A stretch of 64,000 bases of DNA from Mycoplasmataceae bacterium (GCA_031260145.1 JAIRKL010000028.1:1-64000); one strand, 5' to 3'; numbered from the stretch's first letter, positions 11,758 to 22,752 are shown. Made by a program: numbers and translations. Notes: generated by a model not told the origin, from the letters alone.

Positions 11758-13266
11758 TTAAAATAAGATTTCACCATCCATTTCCTTTGGAATTTTAATT
11801 TCCAAATATTTTAATATTGTAGGTGCAATGTCACTTAATTTTCCAAAATTTAAATTTTTAATTTTATTATCTGTTATTAAAAAAGGAACATCATGTATTG
11901 AGTGACTTGTTACAATTTCATTTTTCTCATTAATCATTTCATCAGCATTTCCATGATCTGCTGTAATAAAAAGTGTGTAATCATTTTTTAATGATTCTTG
12001 ATAAATTTTTCCAATACATTCATCAACAACTTCAACTGCTCTAACTGTTGCATCAAAATTTCCAGTATGTCCAACCATATCCCCATTTGCAAAATTGCAG
12101 ACTATAAAATCATTGTTATTCATATTATTAATGAGTTCATCACAAATTTTATAAGCAGACATTTCTGGGATTAAAGCATACGAAGATACTTTTGAACTTG
12201 GAATAATAATTTTTGTTTCGTGTTCATATTTTTTTTCTTCACCACCATCAAAGAAAAAAGTAACATGAGCATATTTCTCAGTTTCTGCGATTCTTAATTG
12301 GAATAAATTGTTTTCTTCAATAACTTCTGCTAATGAATTTTTTATTTTCATTGCATCAAAAGCGATCGAACTTGGTGAGATTCCATCATATTTCATCATT
12401 GTAACAAAGTAAATATTTTTCTTTCTTTCATTTTGATATAAAAAAGCAGATGAATTAAAAATCATATGTGAAAGTTCTCTCGCTCTATCTGGACGATAAT
12501 TTATGAAAATAACTGAATCATTATCATCGATAATTATTTCATCTTTTTTATAAGAAGAGTTTAAAGCAGGAGGAATATATTCATCGTAAACATTGTTATT
12601 ATAAGACTCTCCAATATATTCAAAAGGGTTGTTAAAAGAATTTGTTTCTTTCCCTATCAAGGTGTTATATTCCTTTTCAACTCTATCTCAATTGTTATCC
12701 CTATCCATAGCATAATATCTTCCTCCAATACTACCTAATTTAATTCTTGCTTTTTCTAAAAGTGGGTTTAAATTATTTAAATCAGATAAAAAAGATTTTT
12801 TATCAACATCTCTTCCATCACTAAATGCATGTAAAATTACATTAACATCATTTTGTTTTTCTAACATTTTTATTAAGTTAAGTAAGTGTTCGAGAGAAGA
12901 ATGAACTCCTCCAGAAGAAATAAGACCAATAATATGCAGTTTTGAATTGTGTTTTTTACAATGATTTAAAGCATTTAAAAAAGATTCATTTTTTTCAAAT
13001 TCATTTTTTTCAATTGCGTTATTAATAATTGAAAGTCCAGTGTAAACTATTCTTCCTGCACCGATATTTAAATGCCCAACTTCACTATTGCCTACTTGTT
13101 TTTCAGGTAACCCAACATACTTTTCACTTGCTTTAAGAGATGAATGAGGAAAATTTTTATATAAGTAATCCAAATTTGGTGTCTTTGCCTTTTTTACAGC
13201 ATTACCATTTTCACTAGGATTTAATCCTACTCCATCCATTATTATTAAACAGACTTTTTTCTTCAT
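11758..13266 (-). CDS. gpmI: 2,3-bisphosphoglycerate-independent phosphoglycerate mutase
   Basis: GpmI interconverts 3- and 2-phosphoglycerate in glycolysis using two Mn ions. The product is 502 residues, near the usual 510. The alkaline-phosphatase fold is marked by LIIMDGVGLNP at the N-terminus, the catalytic serine loop GNSEVGHLNIGAGR (about residues 57-70), HAFSDGRD, VIFINYRPDRAREL and ADHGNADEM near the C-terminus. One in-frame TGA encodes a Trp. It starts 3 bases after the preceding membrane protein gene. Confidence 0.96.
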
Positions 13267-13269
13267 AAA

Positions 13270-14079
13270 CTATATTTGTTTATTTTCAATATATTTTTTA
13301 ACAATAAATTTTTCATTCAAGAAGTTAAAAAGAAATAACATTCCAACAATAACAGCAAGTGCTACTATTGGAACATATATTTGTGATATTGAACCTGGTT
13401 TACTAATATGATTACTATTTGAATCGATAATATCATTAAAATTTCACATAGCGGTTAAATTGCCATACACTGAACGGTGTGTAATGAAAAATAAAAAAAC
13501 TAAATAAGTTAAATATATAAAAGGATAAATCATCCCCATTAAAACAGTTTTTTTAGTTTCAATGGATTCAATTTTAACTTGTTGAATAGAAAAAAATGAA
13601 AAAGCAAAAAATAAAATAGCACATAAAGGGCCAATACAATGAACAAAAATATTATCAATTCATCATCAAACAGGTCCAAAAGAATAATAATTTCACAAAT
13701 CAGGGTTTTTACCGTTTTCTGGAAGTAACATTGTATTATAAAGAATAAAAACAATTGTGTTATAAGTAATTGTACAAATAATAAGTACATTATTTCTCAT
13801 TCATTTAAAATGTTTATAAAAGTTTATAAATCATAAGATTAAAGCAATAGTCATAAATAGTGCTGATTGCATTGTTAGATAATGTAAACAACCAAATCAA
13901 GGGTATAAAGGATTTAAATTAGTTAACAAATTAGAATTTGTTTTATGCATTGGAAAGAAGGTTGAAATAATTTGAATTAATAATCCAAGACCTAAAAAAA
14001 TAATCCCAAACATTGCAAAATACATCCTAGTTTTTCCAAACTTATTTTGTGCCTTGTATTCGGAAAGTAGTTCAAACAT
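13270..14079 (-). CDS. Multi-pass membrane protein (DUF1600-like)
   Basis: This 269-residue protein has about six to seven hydrophobic segments. Motifs such as LHYLTMQSALFM, WWWIDNIFVHCIGPL and YPFIYLTYLVFLF resemble the DUF1600 membrane family of mycoplasmas; this match is from memory and is tentative. The gene sits between rpsD (12-bp gap) and gpmI (3-bp gap) on one transcript. Function unknown. Confidence 0.75.
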
Positions 14080-14091
14080 TGAGAAGTGTAA

Positions 14092-14745
14092 TTAAAGAAG
14101 CTTATTGTAGTACTCAATAACTTGTGCAGCATCGATAGATTGATTAGTTTGAGAAATTTCTGGTAATGTTTTATATTCTCCACTCTTTATAGTTTCATCA
14201 ACTGAAACAAATGGTTTTATATTATTTTCTGCACTATTGTAGCCAGAGAAATTAATATCTTTTGAATTTTGTTTTAAAGAAATTTTATCTCCAACTTTAC
14301 ATATGTAACTTGGAATATTGATTATTTTTCCATTTACAAGAATATGTCTGTGACTAACTAATTGTCTAGCTGCTCTTCTTGTTGGAGCGAAACCCATGCA
14401 AAAAACTAGATTGTCCAATCTACTTTCTAATAAATGTAAAAAATTTAATGATGTTGACCCTTCCATTTTCTTTGCCATGATAACAAATCTTTTAAGTTGC
14501 TTATCATTCATTCCATATAAGGAAGCAATTTTTTGTTTCTCAGTTAATTGAGCTTTATATTCACTTATTCTTCCTCTTTTTTGTCCATGTTGGCCTGGTG
14601 CATATCGACGTTTCTTTTGTCCTTGTGAAAATTCCTTATCATTTTCTAATAAACTAATTCCAAGTCTACGACTACGTTTGAAAATAGGGTTTCTTCTTTT
14701 GTTTTGCTTATTTTTAGTTATGTAAGTACTACCTGCGTGACTCAT
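14092..14745 (-). CDS. rpsD: 30S ribosomal protein S4
   Basis: S4 is a primary 16S rRNA-binding protein of the small subunit. Clear signatures are RRLGISLLENDKEF, KRRYAPGQHGQKRGR and the S4 RNA-binding domain with LDNLVFCMGFAPTRRAARQLVSH. I chose the ATG giving MSHAG (217 residues), because a TATAAT on this strand ends 6 bases before it; an ATG six bases further up would abut the -10 box. It heads a minus-strand run with the membrane protein and gpmI. Confidence 0.96.
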   Translation of the reverse strand: MSHAGSTYITKNKQNKRRNPIFKRSRRLGISLLENDKEFSQGQKKRRYAPGQHGQKRGRISEYKAQLTEKQKIASLYGMNDKQLKRFVIMAKKMEGSTSLNFLHLLESRLDNLVFCMGFAPTRRAARQLVSHRHILVNGKIINIPSYICKVGDKISLKQNSKDINFSGYNSAENNIKPFVSVDETIKSGEYKTLPEISQTNQSIDAAQVIEYYNKLL

Positions 14746-14927
14746 ATTCATATTATATGATTTATTACATAAATTAACTCCAAATAGTTCTTAGAGTAAT
14801 GTTAAAAATATAGATTTCAATACTTTTTATTTGTAATGTTTAAAGTTGAAAAAAGAATCAAAAAATTTAAACGCAAAAGATTAATTATATATGATTTTAT
14901 AAATAAAAAAAATGATATAATAAGCAT

Positions 14928-15158
14928 ATGAAAAACACAAAAATAACAAATCCACACAAACACATTAATTTCTTACCTTCTGGAACAAAAAGATGTCCTG
15001 TTTGCAATCATCCAACTCAAACAATTAGTAGAATCACTGGTTATTTATCTTTTAGTGAAAATGATGATAATATTATTCAAGAAACAAAAGGAACAGTTAA
15101 AAATCGTTTTCAAAAAGGGAAATTAGCTGAATTAAAGCTTAGAAAAAGCCACATTTAA
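14928..15158 (+). CDS. Small protein resembling the C-terminal glycyl-radical end of NrdD
   Basis: The 76-residue protein carries KRCPVCNHPT, then SRITGYL, then RFQKGKLAELKLRK. These resemble, in order, a zinc CxxC, the RVTGYL glycyl-radical loop and the KGKxxEFxxRK tail at the C-terminus of anaerobic ribonucleotide reductase NrdD. Compared with NrdD only one CxxC is present and about 20 residues are inserted after the GYL motif. No catalytic body of NrdD is near. It may be a stand-alone radical domain, as GrcA is for pyruvate formate-lyase, or a relic. TATAAT ends 6 bases before the ATG. Confidence 0.6.
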   Translation: MKNTKITNPHKHINFLPSGTKRCPVCNHPTQTISRITGYLSFSENDDNIIQETKGTVKNRFQKGKLAELKLRKSHI

Positions 15159-15173
15159 TTTATAATTTTAATA

Positions 15174-15536
15174 ATGAATAAAATTAATAAATTAAGGTTA
15201 GTTGCTTTAATTATCATTTCCATCTCTTTTTTATTTTATGTTTTTTCTGCTTTTTTTTTTGCTATTAATATTAATAAATTTCCTGATTTTTTACATTTAC
15301 AGTTTAATTCTAAAAATAAAGATGTTACAAAATCACTTTCTTTTTTCTTCTTTGTGTTTGCAATAATTAATGGCTTGTTTGTTTATTTAAATTTTAAAAT
15401 TTTAAATGATAATCAAAAACATAAATGGATTGGTATTTTTGAAATAATATTTGGCAATGTAATCTGTGGAATTTTAATTCTTATTTCGAATAAAAAATTT
15501 AGTGATAATATAGTTGAACAAGAATCTATTGAATAG
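15174..15536 (+). CDS. Hypothetical membrane protein (120 aa)
   Basis: Three strongly hydrophobic segments are visible (about residues 9-32, 55-78 and 88-105) with a short charged C-terminal tail. It starts 15 bases after the NrdD-like gene but also has its own TATAAT ending 7 bases before the ATG. I do not recognise the family. Confidence 0.7.
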   Translation: MNKINKLRLVALIIISISFLFYVFSAFFFAININKFPDFLHLQFNSKNKDVTKSLSFFFFVFAIINGLFVYLNFKILNDNQKHKWIGIFEIIFGNVICGILILISNKKFSDNIVEQESIE

Positions 15537-15616
15537 TTTTTAATTTCAAAAAATAAAAATGATTAATAAAAAATAGTATCTTATATTTTAGTATTGAAAC
15601 AAGTAATATTAAATTT

Positions 15617-15976
15617 TTACTTATCTTTACCAATTTTGTGCAAAAAAGCTAAATAACTTTCCTTCGTCATGAATCATTCAGGAGGCGTAGAAGATTCATA
15701 CATTTTTTGCTTTTCTTCTCATTTTTGTTTACGAAAAACTTGTCATTCTTCATCATTTAAATTTTCAATATTTCTTAATGTTTCATCAATTGAATCAGGA
15801 TTATGAGAACTTTTTTTAGTTTTAGTAATAAAATCAATATAAGAATTCTTATCTTTTAAATAAAAATTGGGAATTTCAGCGCTTATTTTTTTATTTCTTG
15901 TTTCATTTCATTCTTGTATTCTAAATTCTTCTCATTCAGCATCAGTCATGTTTTTAACTTCATTGAATGTTTTCAT
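15617..15976 (-). CDS. Hypothetical Trp-rich protein with an internal repeat (119 aa)
   Basis: This gene is hidden by TGA codons under the standard code. The protein contains two similar blocks, MTDAEWEEFRIQEWNE (about residues 10-25) and LNDEEWQVFRKQKWEE (about 73-88), so it seems built from a duplicated unit of about 60 residues. Most of its Trp codons are TGA. No signal or membrane segment is present. A minus-strand TATAAT ends 6 bases before the ATG, which supports the start. It is divergent from clpB. Confidence 0.72.
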
Positions 15977-16022
15977 GCATTAATTATATAAACTTTTTAA
16001 AATCTTAGTTACCGCTATTTTA

Positions 16023-16049
16023 TTAGCACTCTTATACATCGACTGCTAA
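16023..16049 (+). promoter_or_regulatory. CIRCE operator (HrcA site) upstream of clpB
   Basis: TTAGCACTC, nine bases, then GACTGCTAA. This matches the CIRCE inverted repeat (TTAGCACTC-N9-GAGTGCTAA) with one mismatch in the right arm. It lies directly upstream of the clpB -10 box at 16058-16063, so HrcA should repress clpB until heat stress. Confidence 0.93.
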
Positions 16050-16073
16050 TTTTTTGATATAATAAGTGTAGAA

Positions 16074-18206
16074 ATGAATTTTAATTTTACACCGGGAAAT
16101 TCCGATAATAGAAAACCACTAGATGCTTATGCGCGTAATTTGACTGATGACGTAATAAAAGGTAAAATTGATCCTGTAATTGGAAGAGATGAAGAAATCA
16201 GAAGATTAATAGAAATAATTAGTCGAAAAACAAAAAACAACCCTGTTTTAATAGGTGAACCAGGAGTAGGAAAAACAGCTATTGTTGAAGGTTTCGCTCA
16301 CCGAATAATTAATGGAGATGTTCCACAAAATCTCAAAGATAAAGAAATTTATGAAATTTCCCTAAGTAGTTTAATAGCAGGAGCAAGTTTCCAAGGAGAA
16401 TTTGAAAAACGATTAGAAGGAATAATTAAACAAGCACAAGAAAGCGAAGGAAAAATAATTTTATTTATTGATGAAATTCACCAACTTGTTGGAATGGGAA
16501 AAAATCAAGGTGCAATGGATGCAGCTAATATTTTAAAACCTGCAATGGCAAGAGGAGGATTAAAAATCATTGGTGCCACTACATTAAATGAATATCGTCA
16601 ATATATTGAAAAAGATGGTGCTTTAGAAAGAAGAATGCAAAAGGTTTTTGTTTCTGAACCTTCCGTGCAAGAAGCCTTAACAATAATGAGAGGTTTAAAA
16701 GAAAAATGAGAATTATTCCATCAAGTTAAAATTCATGATAATGCTCTTGTTTCAGCGGTAATGTTAAGTGATAGATACATTACCGATAAATTCCTTCCTG
16801 ATAAAGCAATTGACCTTATTGACGAAGCTGCTGCAAAGGTTAAAACGGAAATGCATTCCTTGCCTGTTGAACTTGATAAAATTTATCGACAAATAATTCA
16901 TAAAGAAACAGAACGAGCGAGTTTATTGAATGAAACTGATTCCGCTAGTAAACAAAAAATGGAAGAAATTAATAATGAATTAATAGAACTTAAAAAAACT
17001 AAAGCTAGCGAGGAAGAGATATGAAAAAAACACAAGGATGAACATGAACTCTTAATTAAAATGAAAAAAGAATTAGAAACAAATAAAACAAAAATTGAAC
17101 GTTTACAATTAGAAGGGCAATATGAAAAAGCTAGTAAACTTTTATATGTTGAAGTTCCAAAACTTGAAATTAAGATTAATGAATTAGAAACTAAAATAAC
17201 TTCTCAAGCCTCAAATTTTCGCGATTCTGTAACCTCAAATGAAGTAGCAGAAGTGATTTCAAAAGCAACAGGAATCAAAATAACCAAATTACTTGAATCA
17301 GAAAAAGTAAAGATTTTAAATCTTTCCAACGACTTAAAATTTCGTGTTAAAGGACAAGATGAAGCGATTAAGGTGGTTTCTGATACTGTTTTGAGGAGTA
17401 AAGCAGGAATAAATGATCCAAAAAGACCAATTGGAACCTTTTTATTTTTAGGTCCTACTGGTGTTGGAAAAACTGAATTAGCAAAGGCTTTAAGTTATAA
17501 CATGTTCGATTCTGAAAAAACTATGATTAGAATTGATTGTAGTGAATTAATGGAAGAACATTCAATTAGTAAATTAATTGGAAGTCCAGCAGGGTACATT
17601 GGTTATGGTGATGCAAATATTTTAGCAGAACCTGTAAGACGAAGACCTTATTCTATTGTTCTTTTTGATGAAATTGAAAAAGCACATCCAAAGGTTCTAA
17701 CTATTTTATTGCAAATACTCGATGAAGGAGTTCTACATGATTCACAAGGAAATAATGTAAACTTTAAAAATACAATCATAATAATGACAAGTAATATTGG
17801 AAGTGTTGAAATCTTTGAAGGAAAGAAAAAAGAAGCAATTGAATCATTAAAAAAATATTTACGACCAGAATTTATTAATAGAATAGATGAAATTGTGACA
17901 TTTACCCCCATCTCCAAAACCGCTGTTAAAGAAATAGTTCTTAAAATGTTGGATGAGCTTTCACAACGATTATCAAAAGAAGGTTATGATATAAAAATGG
18001 ATGATAAAAGATTGATTGATTTTATTATTGAAGAATCTTTTGATGAAAATTTTGGCGCAAGGCCTATTAAAAGGTTCATACAAAAAACTATTGAAAATTA
18101 TTTAGCTAACCAAATATTATTAAATAATGTTAAGAAAAATCATCCGTATGCAATTTCAGTAAATAGTAAAAAGGAAATAACGACAAAGGTTATTTCGATC
18201 GATTAA
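16074..18206 (+). CDS. clpB: ClpB-type AAA+ disaggregase, short form without N-domain
   Basis: ClpB rescues aggregated proteins together with DnaK. The 710-residue product has two AAA+ modules: Walker A GEPGVGKT at 61-68 with LFIDEIHQ, and [10 protein letters not shown] at about 460-469 with [10 protein letters not shown], separated by a coiled-coil middle domain. The usual N-terminal Clp repeat domain is absent, as in other mycoplasma ClpB proteins. Three TGA codons encode Trp. A CIRCE element and a TATAAT ending 10 bases before the ATG lie upstream; no Shine-Dalgarno sequence is seen. Confidence 0.96.
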
Positions 18207-18214
18207 TTCTAGTA

Positions 18215-19366
18215 TTAATTGTGTTTATAAATTTGAACAGAACTTGCTTCTATTTGATATTTAACTCCATTAATTCCTAATCTTCCGACGATAAATTTTT
18301 CTAAACTGATAATATCATTATTTTCTCAAGTTCCTTGCAAAGATAAAGTGAAGACCTTTTCTTCTGCATCTTTTTCAATTACTAAAGATAATCCTTCTGG
18401 TTTTGTAATATGATTTTCTAATTCTTCATTTGTTAAACCAATACTTTCCTTAAGTGTTAATGTAACTCTTGAACTAGAAGCATCAGAATTATTTCCATTA
18501 GATTCGAAAGAAATTACTGAATTTAAAATAATTGATAAATTTGGACAATTATCAAATGAAATAGGTGTTATAGTTCATCCAACAGGAACAACAATTTCTT
18601 GCGTTAACTTTTTACAATTAGTAAAAGCATTATATGATATTTCTAAACTTTTTTTATTCATATCAAAATGAATTAATTTTAGTTTGTCACAATTTGCAAA
18701 AGCCCATGGCTGTATCTTATCTACATTATTTGGAATAATTAATTTGCCATTAAATCCATTGCAATCTTTGAATGCTTCAATAGAAATTTCTTTTAAACCT
18801 TCAGGAATTATTAAATTGCCACTAAAACCACTGCAATTACAAAATGCATTATTACCAATCTTTTTTAGACTATTAGGTAAATTTAAATTACCTACTAAAT
18901 TTTTGCATTCATTAAATGCAGAAGTTTCAATTATTTCTAAATTTTTACTCAAAGTTAAGTTTCCATTTAAATTAGAACATTTGGAAAATGCCAATGCGCC
19001 AATTTCTATTACACTATCGGGAATTATTAAGTTTCCACTAAGACCGACACATTCATGAAATGCTGTATATGTTGGAATTCCTATCTTCTTTAGTTTTAAA
19101 ATGCTTCCATCGGAAAATTTGATATTTTCAGGAATTATTAAATTTTTAGCAACATAATTCGTATTAGAAATAATCATTGCATAATCATTTGTTTTTGTGC
19201 AGGTTAAATTTCCTGATATATATCCTTTTCAATCCGTTCCATCAGCGTTTCCTATATAATTTTGTTCTTTTTTACAAGAAGTCAAAAACAAAACAGGCGT
19301 AATTAAAGAATTTGCAACTATTAAAGGAACTAAAAATCTTGAAAGTTTTAAAACATTGATTATCAT
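18215..19366 (-). CDS. Leucine-rich-repeat lipoprotein (BspA-like, LRR_5)
   Basis: The 383-residue protein has a lipoprotein signal ending LFLTSC (Cys about 29), so it should sit on the cell surface. The middle holds about six repeats of some 23 residues of the form GNLIIPDSVIEIGALAFSKC, the BspA-like LRR_5 pattern (N-L-x-I/L-P-x-x-x-x-x-I-x-x-x-A-F-x-x-C). A non-repeat C-terminal domain of about 110 residues follows. Such proteins often act in adhesion. It ends 8 bp from the converging clpB gene. Confidence 0.85.
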
Positions 19367-19415
19367 TTAACTAAGAAAAATTAAAATTCAAACTTCATTA
19401 ATTGACTAATTAAAA

Positions 19416-19910
19416 TTATTTCCTCATTATTTTGTAAAGTTCAGTGAAACATTTTGTAATATTTTTTTGTGCTAATATTTTATATTTTTCAGAATTAGCA
19501 ATGTTGTAATATTTTTTTCTATTAGGATCTAGTTTATCAGCAATATAAATTATCATTGAAAGCTTTGAACATTTTTTTGGCGGGATTACATGATTTTTTA
19601 TTGCATTTAATACTTCTTTGTCATCGATTTTAAGAAATTTTGAAGCATAATAAGCACCAGCTAAACCATGTAAAGTTTTTACATTTGGATATTTTGAAAA
19701 ATTTGGGTCATCCTTTGTTAATGAAATAATTTCATTTAATGAAAATTCTTTTGCGATATCATGCAATAATCCCGCTAAATAGGCTTTTTCTTCATTAACA
19801 CCATTAATCAATGCTAGTTTTTTTGCAAATTTAGCAACGGAAATTGTATGCTCGTATCTATGTTTTGATAGAATTTTTTTTACTTTAATTTTGATTTTTT
19901 TAATATCCAT
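19416..19910 (-). CDS. yqeK: YqeK-type HD-domain hydrolase
   Basis: The 164-residue protein is an HD phosphohydrolase. It shows RYEHTISVAKFAKKLA, then AGLLHDIAKEF with the HD pair, KTLHGLAGAYYA, and YIADKLDPNR. These match YqeK, which hydrolyses diadenosine tetraphosphate in Firmicutes. In many genomes yqeK follows nadD; here it follows smpB (25-bp gap). Confidence 0.88.
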   Translation of the reverse strand: MDIKKIKIKVKKILSKHRYEHTISVAKFAKKLALINGVNEEKAYLAGLLHDIAKEFSLNEIISLTKDDPNFSKYPNVKTLHGLAGAYYASKFLKIDDKEVLNAIKNHVIPPKKCSKLSMIIYIADKLDPNRKKYYNIANSEKYKILAQKNITKCFTELYKIMRK

Positions 19911-19935
19911 TGTATGTTTTTATCTTTGATTATTT

Positions 19936-20382
19936 TTAAATAATTGTGTTTTTCAAACTTATTTTTTTTTCATCTTTCTTTTTTAAATATTCTCGTTTAT
20001 CAACACGATTGAAATGTTTTGCGATGCCAAGTTCAATTTTTACTTTATCGTGAACAACATAAAGCTTAGTTGGTATTAGTGTTAGTTTTTCTTTTTTAAT
20101 TTTATGTTGCAAATGTAGTATTTGCGTTTTATGAGCTAATAATTTCCTTTTTCTGTCAGGAATATATTTTTCAATTTTGGAATCTTGTTTGAAAGGAGCA
20201 ATATACATATTAAGTAAAAAAATCTCACAATTACCATTAATTATTGCAAAAGAATCTTCAATTTTAACCTCAGATTTTGAAACACTTTTGATTTCACAAC
20301 CTTTTAATACTATTCCAACTTCAATGGTATCTAAAACTTTATAGTTAAAATTAATTTTCCTATTATTAGCTAGCAAATGCAT
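19936..20382 (-). CDS. smpB: SsrA-binding protein SmpB
   Basis: SmpB delivers tmRNA to stalled ribosomes. Family motifs are visible: NNRKINFNYKVLDTIEVGIVLKG, KIEDSFAIINGNCEIFLLNMYIAPF, PDRKRKLLAHK, and the KREY segment near the end. I chose the ATG that starts MHLLANN (148 residues), 8 bases after a minus-strand TATAAT, over a TTG two codons earlier. yqeK follows downstream. Confidence 0.94.
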   Translation of the reverse strand: MHLLANNRKINFNYKVLDTIEVGIVLKGCEIKSVSKSEVKIEDSFAIINGNCEIFLLNMYIAPFKQDSKIEKYIPDRKRKLLAHKTQILHLQHKIKKEKLTLIPTKLYVVHDKVKIELGIAKHFNRVDKREYLKKKDEKKISLKNTII

Positions 20383-20445
20383 TTTCAATTATTATAGATT
20401 TTAATTATTGGTTTTTATTTTAACTATTAGTTAAAATTAAAATCA

Positions 20446-21174
20446 TTATTCTTCTTCATAATTTGTTATTACACTTTGAATATCATCATCATTTTCACAA
20501 GATTCAATAAATCTTTGCATTCTTTGTTTTGTATCTTCATCAACATTTGTAACTTTTGAAGAAGAAACCAATTTGATTGATGATTCAAAAACCTTAAAAC
20601 TGTTTTTAATTAGCTCATCTCTTATTTTATAAAAAGAATTATTAGGTTCTGTAAAAACTTCAAAGGAGTCTTCATATTCTTTTGTTTCAATATATCCTTC
20701 CAGATTGTTATTAATAATTATTTCTTCAATGTCATCTTTTGTTTGAAAAGTATTGATTTTTTGAAGAACAATAATTCCAAAATTTTCAAAGAATATTTTT
20801 ACACTATTTGCTTTTGCAATTTCACCGTGAAGTTTGCTTAAATAACCACGCAAATTTGAAACAACTCTGTTTTCATTCTCAGCAAGTGCAGTAACTATGA
20901 TTTGAATTCCATTTGGACCATAACATTCATATTCAAATTGTTTCATTTCCAAACCTTCCTTATTTCCTCCATTGATATTTTTGTTTATTGATTCTCATGA
21001 TAAGTTATTGTCTAAAGCTTTATCAATTGCTATTTTTAATCTTGGATTGCCATCAACATTTGCACCACCAACTTTTACTGCAGCTTTTATTTCTCGTGCT
21101 AATTTCTGTCAAATTTTACTTTGTAATTGTTGTTTTTTCTTTATTCCGTCAGAAATTAAATGTTTTCTTGGCAT
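20446..21174 (-). CDS. yebC: YebC/PmpR-family protein
   Basis: The 242-residue frame (two TGA Trp codons in the first third) matches the YebC/TACO1 family: MPRKHLISDGIKKKQ at the start, GNPRLKIAIDKAL, then YECYGPNGIQIIVTALAENENR. Members act as transcription regulators or help translation of proline-rich stretches. The N-terminal 75 residues are needed for the family match and are missed under the standard code. Confidence 0.93.
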
Positions 21175-21273
21175 GATGCAAATGTATTAAAAAAATTATA
21201 TTTTTTAAATTTAGAATTAATAATATATTATTAATTAATATTATTAGCAATTTTTTACACTATAATATTTTAA

Positions 21274-21759
21274 ATGATACTTACAAAAACAAAAAATCTA
21301 AAATTTAATGCTATTATTAATTTTGCTTTTTATGGTTTTTGTATTTATACTGTTCTTGTGTTTACATTCTCTTCTCAATTATTTGGTGCAAAAGCATTAT
21401 CTTCTGGTACATGATTAGGTATTTCAATTCTTTCTACTGCTCTTGCACTTGGTTTTTTATTTCTAATTGGGTTTAAAGGATTTAAAAATAAGGATACTTT
21501 GACTATTCTTAGTTTTGTTTTTCTTATCTTGATAGTTATCATTGAAGGTTTATTTATTTTTCATAACATTGCATACATTATTAATGATAATCAACCAATC
21601 ATAATTTTTGATGATATTTTATATACAATTTGATTTCTTGTGTTTGCTTCCTCAATTTTAATAACTATTGTTCAAACATTCTATATTTCATCATTTATTA
21701 GAACAAGATTAGCTAGTGTTGATAAATCTAGTAATGATAATCAAACTATCCTTGCTTAA
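21274..21759 (+). CDS. Hypothetical four-segment membrane protein heading the ATPase operon
   Basis: The 161-residue protein has four hydrophobic segments and ends five bases before atpE. TATAAT ends 7 bases before the ATG, so this gene carries the operon promoter. It occupies the place where atpB (subunit a) or atpI would normally be, but it lacks the conserved Arg-bearing helix of subunit a. I do not recognise the family. Confidence 0.72.
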
Positions 21760-21764
21760 ATAAA

Positions 21765-22052
21765 ATGATCGAAAAATTAACAGAACTTGCACAATATGTT
21801 TCAACAAATTTAGCAGCTGCTGATTCTTCTAATATTGGTCCTTATATAGGCGCTGGTTTATGTATGCTTGGTGCAATGGGATGCGGAATTGGTGAAGGGA
21901 TTGCTGCATCAAAAGCTTGTGAAGCTGTCGGAAGAAATCCTGAGGCTGAGAATAAAATTAGAACAATGATGGTAATCGGCTGTGCAATTTCTGAAACATC
22001 TGGTATATATGGTTTAATAATTGCTTTACTTTTATTATTTGTACATAATTAA
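21765..22052 (+). CDS. atpE: F-type ATPase subunit c
   Basis: The 95-residue proteolipid forms the membrane ring. The first helix is IGAGLCMLGAMGCGIGEGIAASKACEAVGRNPEAE, with the usual glycines and the polar RNPEA loop. The second helix contains the carboxylate in ISETSGIYGLIIALLLLF. The length is slightly above the typical 70-90. It sits between a membrane protein and atpF. Confidence 0.95.
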   Translation: MIEKLTELAQYVSTNLAAADSSNIGPYIGAGLCMLGAMGCGIGEGIAASKACEAVGRNPEAENKIRTMMVIGCAISETSGIYGLIIALLLLFVHN

Positions 22053-22056
22053 TTTT

Positions 22057-22704
22057 ATGGAAAAAAATAAATCTTCTTTCTTTAAAAGAAATAAAAAACT
22101 TTTCAAAGTCCTTTTATTAATTTTAATAATAATCTTAATTGTATTTCATTTTTCTTTTCTCACTTCTTGTCAAGTTGATACACAAAAAATTTATGATTCA
22201 ATGTTTCCTAATATTACAGTTATCATAGTACACACTTTGAGCACAATATTACTAATTATTTTTTCAATTTGGTTAATTTGAATCCCAACAAAAAATAAAT
22301 TAGATGAAAAAAAAAAATATGTTAACAAAGTCTTGCAAGATGCAGAAGAAAAAAAACAAGAATCATTAAAGAGGTTGATAGATGCTGAAAATAAGAAATT
22401 GGAAGCTTATATGGAAGCTGAGAATATTATTTCACTTGCAAAAAATGATTCTTTCTTTGAATACAATGAGATTATTGAACAAGCACAAGAAGATGCTTTG
22501 AAAATTAAAAAAGAAGCATTAAAACTTAAAGATATTTATAAAAAAGAAGTTGAAGTTAACAACAATAATAAAATTTTAGAATTAGCATTATTTACAACTA
22601 AGAAAATGTTAAAAACCAAAATCACCAAAAATGAAAATCTAAAATTTATAGATGAATTTAAAAAAGATTTGTCTAAAAAGAATAATAATAAACACAAAAA
22701 GTAG
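22057..22704 (+). CDS. atpF: F-type ATPase subunit b, lipoprotein form
   Basis: The 215-residue subunit b has a first hydrophobic segment ending FLTSC (Cys 38), a lipobox seen in mycoplasma AtpF proteins, then a second membrane segment with IWLIWIPTKNKLDEKKKYVNK and a long charged helix to the C-terminus. It should act as the peripheral stalk. I chose the ATG four bases after the atpE stop; an earlier in-frame start would overlap atpE. Confidence 0.9.
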
Positions 22705-22752
22705 GATTAAAAATATAAATATTTAAACAAAATAAAGAAAGTAAGATAAATA

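Noticed and set aside
14928-15158. Ribosomal protein L32 (short, with CxxC, next to rpsD)
   Set aside because: RITGYL and KGKLAELKLRK fit the NrdD C-terminus; the L32 motifs are absent.
21274-21759. ATPase subunit a (AtpB) in front of atpE
   Set aside because: Only four helices and no conserved Arg helix; far shorter than subunit a.
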